Numbered from the stretch's first letter, positions 1 through 10,559 are shown. The stretch is 64,000 nucleotides of DNA from Hyposmocoma kahamanoa (GCF_003589595.1 NW_020653993.1:1797761-1861760); one strand, 5' to 3'. Numbers and translations are program-made. Notes: generated by a model not told the origin, from the letters alone.

Positions 1-689
1 CGTTATATAACACAACATTGAAGCTCTCCCAAATAACTGGGAACTAGACGTTATCCCATATTTAAAATGTACGAGCAACCTCACTTCCGTAAAATGAAAT
101 TCCTTATATCTAATATTTTAGACTAAAGATGGTAAAAGAAAAAGAGGTTACATTAATATAATAAAATGAGTAAGCTCTGGTTCTTTGGAACTCGAATGTT
201 TAGCAAAGAATACTTTCTAATTGTTATCTCACTGACTCGCAATTTCGTTGTATAGAATAACTACTTAATATAATGACTGTCACAGTTTCTCCATATAAAT
301 GTTCAGCTCTAATTTCGCCCCCTTTAAACGCTTTTTATACATATAACCGTAAAACGGAACATTTATCCATAAACACTTACACGATAGAATTGACAAATCG
401 AATCGGTCAATATGTATTTCGGATCAATATGAGCGTGTACACCTTGTATGCTTTTTCTTTTGTTGCTTTGCGTGATGTTTTTGAAGTAATTATTAAAATT
501 TCGTTTAGTTGTTGTTGATTTTATGCTTTCTTGCTGCCTTTTTGTATTGTTGTTTTTGATTTTTTTATATGTTGCGTAGTTTTTTAGTAAGTCAATATTT
601 ATAACCATTGAATCCTTTTCATTTTCTTTATTAACTTTGCTCTTTAATTATTGTCTCTAAATCAATTCTCTTTCCATATTTTCTCGATA
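1..689. other. AT-rich stretch, nothing recognised
   Basis: Only short overlapping frames on both strands (about 80 codons) with no family resemblance; no repeat ends were recognised. Confidence 0.5.
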
Positions 690-860
690 AGATATCGTGC
701 TGCTATTACAATAGTGTTGTAACTCAAAATGTGTGAAATTTAATATTATACATCATTATTGAACGTAAAATTTGATTCTCTATACGTCAAAAAAAAAACG
801 TCGTTAGAATATTGTAAGAAACAATCAAAAGATATCTAGCTAACTCAAAATGAGACACAC
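690..860 (+). repeat. Partial copy of the 62.6-kb inverted-repeat MITE
   Basis: About 170 bases match 62605-62775 closely, including the shared stretch AATACAATAGTG-like end, GTAAGAAACAAT and AAAAGATATCTA. The left terminus matches the terminal inverted repeat of the 62605-63009 element. The right terminus is missing, so this copy is truncated. Confidence 0.55.
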
Positions 861-1521
861 TGAAATAAAGACTACTGAAATAAAGATTTAATTTGTATAA
901 TAATAATGTAAATTTGTAAACAGTTGAACTCTCAACTTATGTTTGTATCCAATGGTAGTATTTCGTTGTGCAGTTTGTACCACACGGGTTGGACTGGAAT
1001 AGTGTTAACTTACTGATTACTTTTTAAGTTCTCATAAAAGTGACAATTGTCTTAATGAGAGTGTATTTGAACTAAAAGACGCTTGTCGCGTCTTGCGTCT
1101 ACAGACGCTTTAATATTGTGGCATTAAGTAAATATCTTAATTTTGAATGAATAATTTCTATGAATTTCTCTTAACGTATGAAGCTGTTCTGTATCTGTTA
1201 CATAATTATGTGACATCTGTTGGTTTTAATAAACGCTATTCATTATTTCGTCTTGGTTTCAAATTAACAAAAGAACAGTTTAATTATTATAATAATATTA
1301 AAGAGATTCTAGTTACAGAAATATTTTCACGTACCACACAACGGAAAAGACAGAGAAAATTTAAGATGTACTATTACAAAATGCTATCATTTAATCTTTC
1401 CGCTAAGATAAAAGAAATAGGGTTATTACAACTACTACAATTCAAGAATAACATTTGAACATTCTTATCTAATTTACGTTTTTCTTTATCATTAAACGAT
1501 ACAAAGATAGAACTTAAAAAT
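861..1521. other. AT-rich stretch with one unrecognised open frame
   Basis: A 103-codon frame at 1147-1458 (+) is rich in Lys, Asn, Tyr, Phe and Leu, as expected of AT-rich sequence. I recognise no domain and think it is probably chance. Nothing else is seen. Confidence 0.4.
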
Positions 1522-1758
1522 GTAGGAGCATTAAACCTCCTTATGAAAGCGTTCGTCCAGGGTACTTCTACCACGTTACCTATTTCTGCCGCCAGGCGTT
1601 TGCATTTGCATTTGAGCATTACTGTGTTCTGGTTTTGAAGGGTAATGGTTAAAATTACAGGCATATGGGACTTATCAACTGATGACTCAAGGTGACGGCC
1701 GGCAGTGCAGTGCCTCTCAGATCTTTGCGATTTAAAGCTCTGATTGACACTGCAACTA
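1522..1758 (+). repeat. Family A retroposon, 3'-truncated
   Basis: Family A reads, in the orientation that ends in an A-rich tail, from GTAGAGCTCCTTGTGAAAG through TTCTGCCGCC and GCATTACTG to GATTTAAAGCTCTGAGTGG and finally CGTCCCGTCACT plus A-run. This copy has the body but stops near the GACACTGCAACT segment, before the tail. Confidence 0.6.
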
Positions 1759-1959
1759 GATGCTAGACTTCAAAAATATTGGACCTTTGTTTTCAGAATC
1801 TGGCCACTTAATGCCGACATTATCCTAAAAGAAACATAATGTTTGTTAATCGAAATATAGGAAAGACTGGTTTTTATCATATTGAAAGCGGTGGGGCGCG
1901 TTTGCTTTCGTGACGTCACGATGAAAATAGCTCACTATACCTTCATTTCAAGCTAGCCA

Positions 1960-2011
1960 CGAAAGTTAAGTAACGTTACGCGCGGTCTGTACTTGGATGG
2001 GTGACCGCCTG
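1960..2011 (+). pseudogene. 5S rRNA 3' fragment
   Basis: About 52 bases read as the 3' half of a eukaryotic 5S rRNA, including the box A/C internal promoter region: AGTTAAG near the start, then GCGCGGTC, then TACTTGGATGGGTGACCGCC. The 5' half and the last ~25 bases of a normal 5S gene are absent. The sequence runs directly into env-like coding sequence, so this is a 5S pseudogene or a 5S-derived retroposon remnant, not a functional gene. Confidence 0.75.
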
Positions 2012-2605
2012 ATAACAGGGGAAAGAACTATAGAGGAAAAAGCGTATAACACAGAACAAACACTTACCTTTATTTTAGTTATTCCTTCGGTTTACCCTGA
2101 AATGTACGATTTATTCCATTCCTATTCCATTCCCGATAAACAAAACCTAACTATAATACCTAAATCCAAATACCTTGCACTGGGAATCGATGAGTATGCC
2201 TACGTGGAGGAGCACTGCCGCCGCATCACAGATGATCTACAAATCTGCAAACAACTAGACACAAGAAGTATAGGAAACAATGAAGTTTGCCTAATCCAGC
2301 TCATCCAGCACCAGCAACCTAACTGCACACGCGCACACATGATCCTGAAATATGGCAAAATACAACGTTCAAAAGACAACAGCTGGCTGATAATAACTAC
2401 TCAAAGAGAGATCCTGAAAACAAGATGTGGAGTTAAGACGGAATACAGAAAGATAATATGTACTTACATCACCACCATTACAGATGACTGTCAGATTCAT
2501 CTCATGAATACAACGCTGCAGACACATGTCAAGAAGATTGAAACAACTAAAGTTATTTCACTACCAAAAGAAGCGTATAAAATTCCGGTATTCGTGAACA
2601 TATAA
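1997..2605 (+). pseudogene. Errantivirus-like envelope protein remnant
   Basis: This 202-codon open frame resembles the C-terminal half of the baculovirus-F-like Env of insect LTR retroviruses (errantiviruses), a membrane fusion glycoprotein. Visible features are seven cysteines (residues 74, 84, 98, 110, 144, 155, 165), two N-glycosylation sequons (N50, N171), a 'NLTIIPKSKYLALG' block and a C-terminal 'ISLP' block. The apparent ATG lies inside the upstream 5S rRNA fragment, so the first ~5 residues are not env-derived and the true N-terminal half is missing. A stop interrupts the frame at 2603-2605, after which env-like sequence continues. No gag, pol or LTR was found next to it. It is an old, non-functional endogenous copy. 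The assignment is by pattern recognition, without alignment. Confidence 0.7.
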
Positions 2606-2943
2606 TTAGAAGATATACAATTAGACGAAATCCATGAACTCGTAAACAGAGCCGAAGCTATACTAGGATCTGAAGACGTCGACTGGCCCAGCTGTTGAAC
2701 ACTCATAGTTGGAGCACTATAATACTCTACACCGTTTTGATAATGTACATAATTTACAAACTCTACAAACTAAAAGTTAAGAGAGCAAAGGATATTACGA
2801 AGCTGGAACAACGGAACGAGGACGTTCACGGAAGCTGCAGGATGCAGTTCCGACTAGATGAGGGAGGAGTTAAGTCATCATATTCCTGGAAAACCCTCGA
2901 CTCAGCGCTGCCTAGAATGCAACCGATGCAATTAGCGAATTAA
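2606..2943 (+). pseudogene. Env remnant, membrane anchor and tail
   Basis: Env-like sequence continues in the same frame after the stop (acidic, helix-like, to about 2692). It then shifts frame near 2690-2700 into a 82-codon frame (2695-2943) that starts with a hydrophobic segment (residues about 7-22) followed by a Lys/Arg-rich stretch (25-31). This is the pattern of a C-terminal transmembrane anchor with a basic cytoplasmic tail. One stop and one frameshift separate it from the upstream part, so the copy is broken at two points at least. Confidence 0.6.
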
Positions 2944-3496
2944 TGCAATTTTTATTTTATAACTTGAAGATCAGATTTCGTGGCATTGGTACAAACTTGT
3001 TTTCTCTCCATTAAATAAATTTTATTTTTAAAAAGGCTTTTTTCGATCGCCCGAACATAATTAGAGTAAAGAACTACATTGTAAGCACCAATCAATCGGT
3101 ATTCAATCGGTGGATTGAGAAAAAAACTACGACACCTTAGAATAAAATTCTAAAACCCAATATTTTTTTATCAGGTATACTGTAATGGATGGCCCCTATT
3201 ATACCTATACCGAAAATGACATAAACAAAAATAAATGATGTTGTTTATGTCACTTGTCGTTGTGTGCGAGGAAGTGGATAAAGAAATGGTGCATAATATT
3301 TTTTTAACGACCAGGAGTTCTGAAATGTCCGTTATTAATTTTATAAAATCACCTATAAACATCGGTATTTATTGGTGTGGTAGAAATAGGTAGACCGGAA
3401 GTAGAGCAACCGACAATTTCTGATACAAAAAAGTTAGAATATCAAAAATTATAACCTTTATATGTAAGCAAAAAATAACAAGTCATAATATAACAA
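2944..3496. other. AT-rich stretch, nothing recognised
   Basis: It may include the 3' remnant of the env-bearing element (an AATAAA-like site near 3015), but no LTR or repeat was identified. Confidence 0.4.
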
Positions 3497-3500
3497 TTAA

Positions 3501-3640
3501 GGGGTCTACAGACGGAACTCGCCGACCCGGGCGGAACGGTGTCTTTCTTGCCTTGTTTCTAGAAATATGTTATAGGATTACATTAAAAATAAGGCCGCCG
3601 ACATATGTCGCCGGATTGGCAGGTTCGGTCTGTAGACCTC
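3501..3640. mobile_element. TTAA-flanked MITE (piggyBac-like)
   Basis: A 140-base element with imperfect ~30-base terminal inverted repeats: GGGGTCTACAGAC at the left, and GTCTGTAGACCTC at the right. Both ends abut TTAA (3497-3500 and 3641-3644), the target duplication of piggyBac-type transposases. It has no coding capacity. Confidence 0.7.
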
Positions 3641-3644
3641 TTAA

Positions 3645-4020
3645 AATTAGCGTCATTTACAGCCTGAGGTTATAAATTCCCAATTTACGCGCCATTGTGT
3701 TTCCTACACAAGACACACGTTTGCGCCCAATGTACGCGCAAACTTTGAACGCCTCACTGAGCGCACCACTTTTGCGAACTTGTGGTGTTATTCAATCGTT
3801 AATGAAAATATCGAAATGAAACAAAATTTTATTTATTTAATTTTACTTATTACATTTTTATGGTGTCCACAAAAGGAGCCTCCCCGCAAGACATTTCACT
3901 CCTTTCCAAATAACCGACCAGTTGTAAAAACACTATTTAGTTACTTCCATGGTATAATGTCCCACGGGATTCTCATGTGGGCTAAAGCGGTAAATATACA
4001 AACCATATTTGTGTTGTAAA
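3645..4020. other. No recognised feature
   Basis: An open frame at 3780-4019 (79 codons) has no recognisable domain. It stops just upstream of the LINE fragment. Confidence 0.4.
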
Positions 4021-4605
4021 AACGAGCAATTCGTTCTGTGTACTGGTTAGGTTCTCGGGTTTCTCTCGGAGAAAAGTTTAAGGAGACTGGTACCATGACT
4101 GTGGCATCACAGTGCATTTACCCAAATATTTTGTACGCCCGTACAAATATACATAATTTCGTTAAGAAAAAAGATATCCATAATATTAACCTTAGAACTA
4201 AATCCAAACACATGGTTTCGTTTAACTATGGTAAACGATTATTTTATGAGGAACTGTGTACGTTTTTACAATAAGATTCCGGAGCATATATTAAGATTAC
4301 CATTTCCTAAGTTTAAAACTTACATTAAAAATATTTTAATTGAAAAGTTATATCACAATATTGTAGACTACGTGTTAGAAAAAGATGTATGGAAAGGCAA
4401 CGTGAGTCTAGATTCCACACAAATATGATTCAAAATGTATTCTATAGAATTTAAGTTTATTTAAAAGGAACAATCCCTAGAGTTTCTTGCTCGTTCTTCT
4501 CAGGGAGGTCAGCGTAGTGAACGAGCAGTAGCTTAAAAAATGACGTTTACAAGTGTAAAAATTTTTCTTATGGAATAAAAGATTATTTGACTTTGACTGC
4601 ATTGT
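4021..4605 (+). pseudogene. LINE ORF2 C-terminus and 3' UTR (family J)
   Basis: The sequence encodes the end of a non-LTR retrotransposon ORF2 (downstream of the reverse transcriptase). It has the block 'VYWLGSRVSLGEKFKE' (4032-4085), then 'TVASQCIYPNILYAR', and in another frame 'CVRFYNKIPEHILRLP' to a stop at 4426-4428. A frameshift lies at about 4225-4250. The 3' UTR has an imperfect hairpin around 4480-4530 and ends in an ATTTGACTTTGAC-type tail. A second copy lies on the minus strand at 41920-42420. The copy is 5'-truncated, as usual for target-primed insertion, and dead. I recognise the family as common in Lepidoptera but do not assign a clade with certainty (Jockey- or CR1-like). Confidence 0.75.
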
Positions 4606-5150
4606 AAATAATTAATGGTAATTAAGTAATTGGTTGTCACTTAAATGTTATTAAAATTTAATTTAATAAAATAATTAAAACGTCATGCAGCCCGGCGGCG
4701 GCAACGGGAGGCAACTCATGTGGACTGGCGTGTCGCTAACTAGAAGAGCACGTCTCTTGGTGTCATATAAAAAAGAAAGTGTGTCAGGGTGCCCAAAATA
4801 CAGGCAGTGTTCCACCTTTTTATGTCTATGCTAATACGTTAGCCTACATAGCTACCAGCCCTTGGGTCTTCCAGGAGGTAGGTTAGTAGGACACAAGTGA
4901 TATAAAAGTTAAAATATTCCCAAAAAGAAGTGAAAAAAATTCAGAAAGGCGCGATCGGCTCCTAAGTCGTGAAGGCACGACAGACGTTTACAAATGGCGG
5001 GCAGGTCGTCAGTGTCGCATTTGCATAGGTTTCGCTCGAAGAGAACCCTTGGTGAATTATAGTGTCCGTATGTAGAATCTACCCGATGCATTATTAAGTT
5101 AGTTCCAATTCCAGAGAGTTCCATTAAAAAATTATACCAGGTGAACAGAA
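4606..5150. other. No clear feature
   Basis: The right part (4920-5150) leads into a SINE body and may be its altered head, but no promoter boxes are visible. Confidence 0.35.
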
Positions 5151-5154
5151 GGTC

Positions 5155-5345
5155 GTACGTCTTGGGTTTTCGGAATTTATGTGTGTAATTTACCATAAGC
5201 TTTTCGGTGAGGAAAAACATCGTAAGGAACCTGCACATATCGACAAAGAAATTTAATGATGTTTGTGAAGTTCCCATGGGAACGCATGGGAATGAGAGAA
5301 GCCTTGTGCTCAGCAGTGGGACTATACATTGATAGGCTAACTGTT
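5155..5345 (+). repeat. SINE body and tail
   Basis: The sequence has GGAATTTATGTGTG, GGTGAGGAAAAACATCGT and AACCTGCACAT, followed by CTCAGCAGTGGGAC and a TTATTATT-type tail. The same body follows a tRNA-like head at 24520-24672. I recognise it as a common lepidopteran SINE arrangement. Confidence 0.6.
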
Positions 5346-6077
5346 ATTATTATTTATATTCTACTTAGTAAAATTATTGGCAAACTCAAACGTTTAATAC
5401 TAATAAAATTTAAAATGGAATAAAAATTTTATTCCATAATTAAGTAAATTACACGACAATACAATGATTTCACCAATAATTTAAATTACGAATTTATATC
5501 TAATTTTTTGAGAGTCAGGGAAAGGTGGAAGGGCCTGGAGGAAGTTTTTAGCGCCGAGGCTTATACAGAATAGAAAAATACATACTTAAAATAATATACA
5601 AACTAGATGGGAAATATAAGTTTATTGAATCACAAAAAAAATTTTGAGACAGTGGTAGACAATATTGATGTCGGACAAGCTACAACACAAATTGTTGTCA
5701 TTAAGTGGACCTAGCTAGAGTACTTTTACGAGGATTGAAGAGCTTTAAAAATTCAAAAGTTCTTTATTAGATTTCGGAGTTCGGGTGTTTGCCTTCAGTG
5801 TTTACTTGTTTTCTTTGAGCCCTACGTAATTTCCTTTTAAAGTGTTCTTTCTTAATGCAATTTAAAATGTGTAACTTCTTGATGCTGTATAAAATTTGTA
5901 TAAGAGCAAATTACGCGCAGCTAGGATCATAACAAACAAAGAGACTAAAGGAAAAAACAGGCGGCCTTCAAAGTATTGTAGAGGTGGCATAGAAATGTAT
6001 TTGGAGAGTATTAAATCATATTAGTGTTAACATTTCTTCTACTAAGTTTTTATTATAGTGGCTTTATACCGTTAAGG
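5346..6077. other. AT-rich stretch, nothing recognised
   Basis: No repeat ends, long frames or RNA-like structure were noticed. Confidence 0.4.
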
Positions 6078-6600
6078 CATTGCTACCTGTACAAGCTTGC
6101 TTGCACAGGTAACAGGGACCTTATCAGTCAGGTGCTGATCCCAGACCAGCTCGTTGGCACATACTTCATCCAGTAAAAGCTAGTGCCTTGTTTGAGCGCC
6201 TCTGCGTGCATATACAGCCTTCCCTATTGTTCAGATTGTTGGCTCGCTCACCGCACATTGTGCATGGCACAACTAGTGGTTGTCATCACAAGGTTTAGGT
6301 AGTATCCCTGTTCCTTTCTACATAAATTTTGATTAAAGTAACCCTCCCTACGACCCTTAGAATATACGACAAGTGTACTATAATCTACGCAAGCAAGCCC
6401 GCACAGGGACCTTCTCAGTCAGGTCACGACCGCAGATCAGCCCGTTTACATAGACTTCATCCGGCTTTCAAAAGGCCTTGGTGAGCTGCCTCGGGTGCAC
6501 GTACAGTACCCTCCATATTTTCCAGTTAGGTACCGGAGCTGTTCTCATGCTCACTTCCAGTAGTGCATTGCACAAAAACGTTAACTCTAAAGTCCACTAC
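6078..6600 (+). repeat. Two diverged direct copies of one sequence
   Basis: About 6092-6285 and 6391-6590 share an order of blocks: GGGACCTT-TCAGTCAGGT, then AGACCAGC/AGATCAGC, ACTTCATCC, GTGCACGTACAG-like and a GGAGCTGTT...CTCAC block. A third trace of the last block is at 6621-6645. They are an old duplication or two insertions of one family that I cannot name. Confidence 0.5.
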
Positions 6601-6779
6601 CAAATCTCTATTTTGGTGGCGGAGCTGTTGGCACGTTCACCTCCCGACGCCGACAGATCTCTCCAGTTCCCAGAGACCTACGCGACTGGAGGGATTGAAG
6701 GATATCAAGCTCGTCCTCTATTAGCTCTCTGTGCTAGTGCCGGACATGTCGGTCGCAGTGTCCTCTGATAATGACCCAC

Positions 6780-7446
6780 AAACACAACACTAAACACGTC
6801 TAATAATTATTTGATATATTTTTAAACACCGAGCGAACGCGTCCGTACACAGCACGCGTCGGGTGTGCCGTATAAGCCGCGGTGCTACATTTGTGTGAAT
6901 TTACACTTGCAAGTCTTATTGCATTATGGTAAAATGTAGTAAGCATGTTCACATATTTTGCCATCATAGATTTAGCGGCCAAATTCCATCACAGAAAATA
7001 TTTCGGCAATCATTTGCCATTTATGAAACGACCAAAACAAATCAACTTCTTAATGCACAAATTAGAAATGCTTAAGGGAAATTTACTACGTGGACGGTGG
7101 CCCTAATGCGTCCGAGAATTTTCGTGGGAAAGAAATGGGCGAATTTTCGTAATTCTACAACTTTTTTTTTATAATATAAGACACGGATGAATGGAGGTTA
7201 TGCGAACTTTCTCGATTTTTCTCGCTATGAAGGAATATTAATGGAAAAAGCTATGAAGTTTGTCGTTTAATTTTATTTTTATCTTCGGATCCTTCGAAGA
7301 GAATGGGATTTTGAAGTTTGTGGTTCTTAAAAACTTATTACACTGAAACATTTAAATTAGCGAAACGCGATTATGAATGTCACTAATACTAATCATTCAA
7401 ATGGGAAAATCATTTGCCGAAGTCGAATCCAAGCTCAATCTACTAA
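6780..7446. other. No recognised feature
   Basis: The sequence contains a CG-richer patch at 6830-6890 without a recognisable unit; nothing else was seen. Confidence 0.35.
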
Positions 7447-7660
7447 CTGCCTCCGTGCTCGAACGGTTACCATGCCGGACTGCCACGCAGAGGTCCCAGG
7501 TTCGATTCCCGGGCCGGGAGAAATAGCTGTATGGCCTACAATTATTTCTCTCGTGAGTTTGGGTGTAATTTGTGGTTATCTATGTGTGTCCATGGCACCC
7601 GCGACACAGGGTTTCCCTAGTGCGGGGCTATGTTGAGTGTGTGTTTTATTTATTTATTAT
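7447..7660 (+). repeat. tRNA-derived SINE, family B
   Basis: A tRNA-like head carries an A-box region (TGCTCGAACGGTTACC; TGGCCGAACGG in other copies) and a B box (GGTTCGATTCC). A unique body follows (TTTCTCTCGTGAGTTTGGG, GTCCATGGCACCCGCGACAC) and then a T/A-rich simple tail. Transcription would be by RNA polymerase III. Other copies are at 28403, 36388 and, on the minus strand, 51304 and 39240. Confidence 0.8.
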
Positions 7661-7774
7661 TTAATCATTCGGACTTTTTTATATAAAAAATAAATGCGCA
7701 TTTGACCTCCACCTCAAGTGGTGGAAAGTGATGAGGAGGTCGACGATGTAGCATGCACGCCTAAATAATGCCTG

Positions 7775-7930
7775 TTCACTCTCGCATTGAAAAGGCGGAA
7801 TCAATTTAAAATTAATTGCATCTCACACTCTCCGTGATATGTAGTCTGTACGCCCTGTAGAATACCGAGAAGCGGGCAACTTTACGACGCTGTTCAAGGT
7901 TCTGCATCGTCGCCTCTACGACTCGAGTCC
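7775..7930 (-). pseudogene. LINE ORF2 C-terminal fragment (family R)
   Basis: The reverse strand encodes 'QNLEQRRKVARFSVFYRAY', matching the region downstream of the reverse transcriptase that is also present at 33018-33209, 48697-48830 and 50165-50445. Stops follow immediately, so this is a short dead fragment. Confidence 0.55.
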
Positions 7931-8405
7931 AATGATTACCGATACCGAATGCCCACGCCCTTCGGTTTGGTGCAAGAGTCGAATGATTACTATTTGATTG
8001 TTATGCCGGAACTACTCGGATCTCCATCATATCATTCACCACGTCCATATCAAAATATCCCTGTGGCGAGACATTTACGGTATTTACCACATGTCAGACA
8101 GAGCCAGACAGAAATGCTCTATGGAATCTGTGTAATCAGTAATGAATGATCATTCAGATCATTCTAATATGAAAATTAGTATGTTACTAGTTTGTCATTC
8201 CTATGAAAAGTTTAGTAATTACTAACGATTCGAATATGGAAATCATTCGTGCCGTGGCACATCTGAGTTTCTTGGAATAGATGTGCGGTGAAGAAAAATA
8301 TCACGATGTAACCTGCACAACGAAGAAATTGTGGTTTCAAAGGAAATGTATGTACGCTTTAAAAGCGATTGTAACGGAAAAATTGAGCCAGTGGTTTGTA
8401 TTTTT
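7931..8405. other. No recognised feature
   Basis: The motif GAATGATTAC or AATGATCATTC recurs several times, but no element boundaries are evident. Confidence 0.35.
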
Positions 8406-8580
8406 GGCCAACTTTAAAAAAAAAGAGGAGGTTCTCGACTCGTCTGTATTATTTTGTTTTGTATGTAAATAACGCGATAACTTTGAAAGAGGGTACGTTA
8501 GTAGTGGTCCCATTTAAATTTGAAGAAAATGTTCCACCTCCAAGAGTAGCGAAATAGGGGATGAATCCGTTTTCGCGCAC
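8406..8580 (+). repeat. Family D element, 5' part
   Basis: The start resembles the family D terminus (ACTTTAAAAAAAAAGAGGAGGTTCTCGACTCG here; CCGACTTCAAAA in better copies). It continues through TGGTCCCATTTAAATTTGAAG and GGGGATGAATCCG to TTTCGCGCAC. The right terminus is missing. Confidence 0.6.
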
Positions 8581-8652
8581 TTTACAGTAAACATAACGTA
8601 GGTACTTTACAGTAAACCAGTACTTTGTACTGAGATTATGTTTACTGTAAAG
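8580..8652. repeat. Inverted repeat at end of family D copy
   Basis: CTTTACAGTAAACATAA at 8580-8596 is the exact reverse complement of 8636-8652. The spacer carries a third TTTACAGTAAAC. It could fold into a 17-bp stem with a 39-base loop. Confidence 0.7.
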
Positions 8653-8754
8653 CATATACATTTAGGCATTAAGTACGATCGAATATTGTTATACTGACAC
8701 ATAATTCTGGCCAATTCTTGATTTCTAAATTTAGTTTTACAGTAGATGAAAAAA

Positions 8755-8830
8755 AGTCGTGGTGACCTAATGGTTTGACCTACCGACTCTCAAACAGAGG
8801 CCGTGGGTTCGAATCGCCTAGGTAACACAC
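8755..8830 (+). repeat. tRNA-derived SINE head
   Basis: The A-box-like GTGGTGACCTAATGG and the B-box GGTTCGAAT (8816-8824) are separated by tRNA-like spacing. It leads into the degenerate repeat tract at 8860-9060. Confidence 0.6.
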
Positions 8831-8859
8831 GGCGATTTTTAGCAGGTTGGGATTTATAG

Positions 8860-9060
8860 GTGATTGCATCGACGCAATCGCGCATTTATATCGATGCAGT
8901 CACGCGTTTACATAGATGTAATCGCCTATAAACTGCAAGTGTAGCAATGCAGTCGCGCGCTTGCATTGCGTTTGCATCACTACTTCAAACCGCGCGTAAA
9001 GGTAGACGATTAGCGACTGCATCGTTACTGCATCTCATTTGTATCGCTGTATGTAACCAC
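8860..9060. repeat. Degenerate short tandem repeat tract
   Basis: Variants of GATGCAATCGCGC...TTACAT recur six or more times at irregular 20-35 base spacing. Many units are self-complementary around TGCATCGATGCA-like cores. Confidence 0.5.
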
Positions 9061-9600
9061 TCTTAGTTGTACATAATACATTTAGGATTTATATCATTGG
9101 TAAAACGATCGAAAATCCAAAGTATGCTGTTAACAGGACATCTTAATGATAATTATTGTTTCTATGAATCACTAAGTATAAAATCGCGAAGGAAAAACAA
9201 ATTTGTAATTCTTATCCTGTTCACATAAAAACTAAATACTAAAGGAAACCACTAGCCATATCATTACTCATGTGTTGCCGTGTTTGGCAAAAGTTGCCAG
9301 CTCGGGTAAACACTTTGGCAGTTTGACAAAATGTCAGGGTGAAAGTTTTGTGTAAAAACTCTACTCCTTTCCTTTTATTCTTGTACAGTTCTCAACAAAA
9401 TATAATTTAACTTTATTTATTATTCATGAATGGTTGGAAGTTTTTGGGTTACCATTTCGTGTGAAGTGATAACGGCAGATACATTGCTGTAGACTGTACG
9501 CTACGTACGGTATAATGGCGGAGTAATTACGATGAAACTGAAGCTTTGCTTCATCCGATTGCATGACTCAAGGACCTATTTATTTATTTATTTTTGGAGC
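9061..9600. other. AT-rich stretch, nothing recognised
   Basis: No repeat or coding signal was identified. Confidence 0.4.
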
Positions 9601-9620
9601 TTTGGGTAGAGTAGGATCTC

Positions 9621-9705
9621 TATATGTATATGTATATATATATCCGTAACTACGCACACGCGCGTACATACACATACACACACACACATACACAAACACA
9701 CACAT
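9621..9705. repeat. TA/CA microsatellite
   Basis: A GTATATGTATATATATAT run is followed by interrupted CACA/TACA repeats. Confidence 0.8.
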
Positions 9706-9879
9706 AATACAACACGCACTCATAGTCAAATATCTTTTACGTGCAAAAAAGTTTTTAAATTTAATTTTAATTTAAGTTTGATCTTTTAGGTGTATATAGT
9801 TCAATAATGTCAAATGTATTTTTTCACTATTTAAATGTTTTTCCTTTATAAACAATTAATCTTAGTAATACCTTAAGAT

Positions 9880-10045
9880 TGTCATGTGTCATTTCCAAGG
9901 GTGAGAGCCTGGTGACTTGTAGTACAGGCGTTAAGCCTTTAACAAGCACCAGCTCCCAAAAATAAGTTATTGCATGTATCTTAAATTACTAAGAACTATA
10001 TGTACGTATTTTTGTGGAGGAATAAACGTTATTATTATTATTAAT
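9880..10045 (+). repeat. Probable LINE 3' UTR with TTA-repeat tail
   Basis: An imperfect hairpin (GAGCCTGGTG...CACCAGCTCC) is followed by AATAAACG and TTATTATTATTA, the typical end of a non-LTR element. No ORF2 sequence precedes it. Confidence 0.4.
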
Positions 10046-10335
10046 TACGACGAATCTCGCATTCTAATAGTTGAAAGGATTTCGCTAATAAATAAATAAC
10101 TTAATATTAGACAACATCAAATACGTTAACTGTTGGGTAATTTTTCGAAAAATTTCAAATAGTGGAAATTATTCCGGAAAATTTTCTGAAAAAAAAAAAT
10201 TAAAAATATAATTCAAAGGCTCATATTATGTTGTTCGTTTAGAAATATCTTTTGGAATTTTATGTAGCGTGAATTATAAAATGAAGTTGTACAGCTAAAA
10301 GCAAGTTAGAGAATAACGAGATTCAAATGATTGTT

Positions 10336-10449
10336 CAGAGCCAAGAGCACGTGCAAGCTTGACACTTAAGACTTAAATCCAACTCTATGCCGCTTACAAT
10401 AAGAACGGTCCAAAGTACGAAGTGTCAAGCTTGACATGCTCTTGGCTGT
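10336..10449. mobile_element. Short inverted-repeat element (MITE-like)
   Basis: Arms of about 29 bases, 10336-10365 and 10421-10449, share AGCCAAGAGCA and CAAGCTTGACACT in inverted orientation around a 55-base spacer. The target duplication is not resolved. Confidence 0.55.
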
Positions 10450-10559
10450 ACAATAGCGAAAAAAAACCTTTTTAGTTGACCCATCGTTTTCGTCCAGTAA
10501 CTGCAACTTTTAATGTGGAATCATCCGAAAAAATATGTATGATTTTTTCAAAATGGACA

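Noticed and set aside
1147..1458. 103-codon frame as a gene
   Set aside because: Amino-acid use follows AT-rich base composition and no domain or conservation could be seen.
1960..2011. Functional 5S rRNA gene
   Set aside because: Only about 52 of ~120 bases are present, without the 5' half or terminator.
7373..7636. 87-codon frame at 7373-7636, and similar frames at 28356-28656 and 36413-36631
   Set aside because: They are translations of SINE B; the repeated VPGSIPGPGE-like peptides come from the tRNA-like head.
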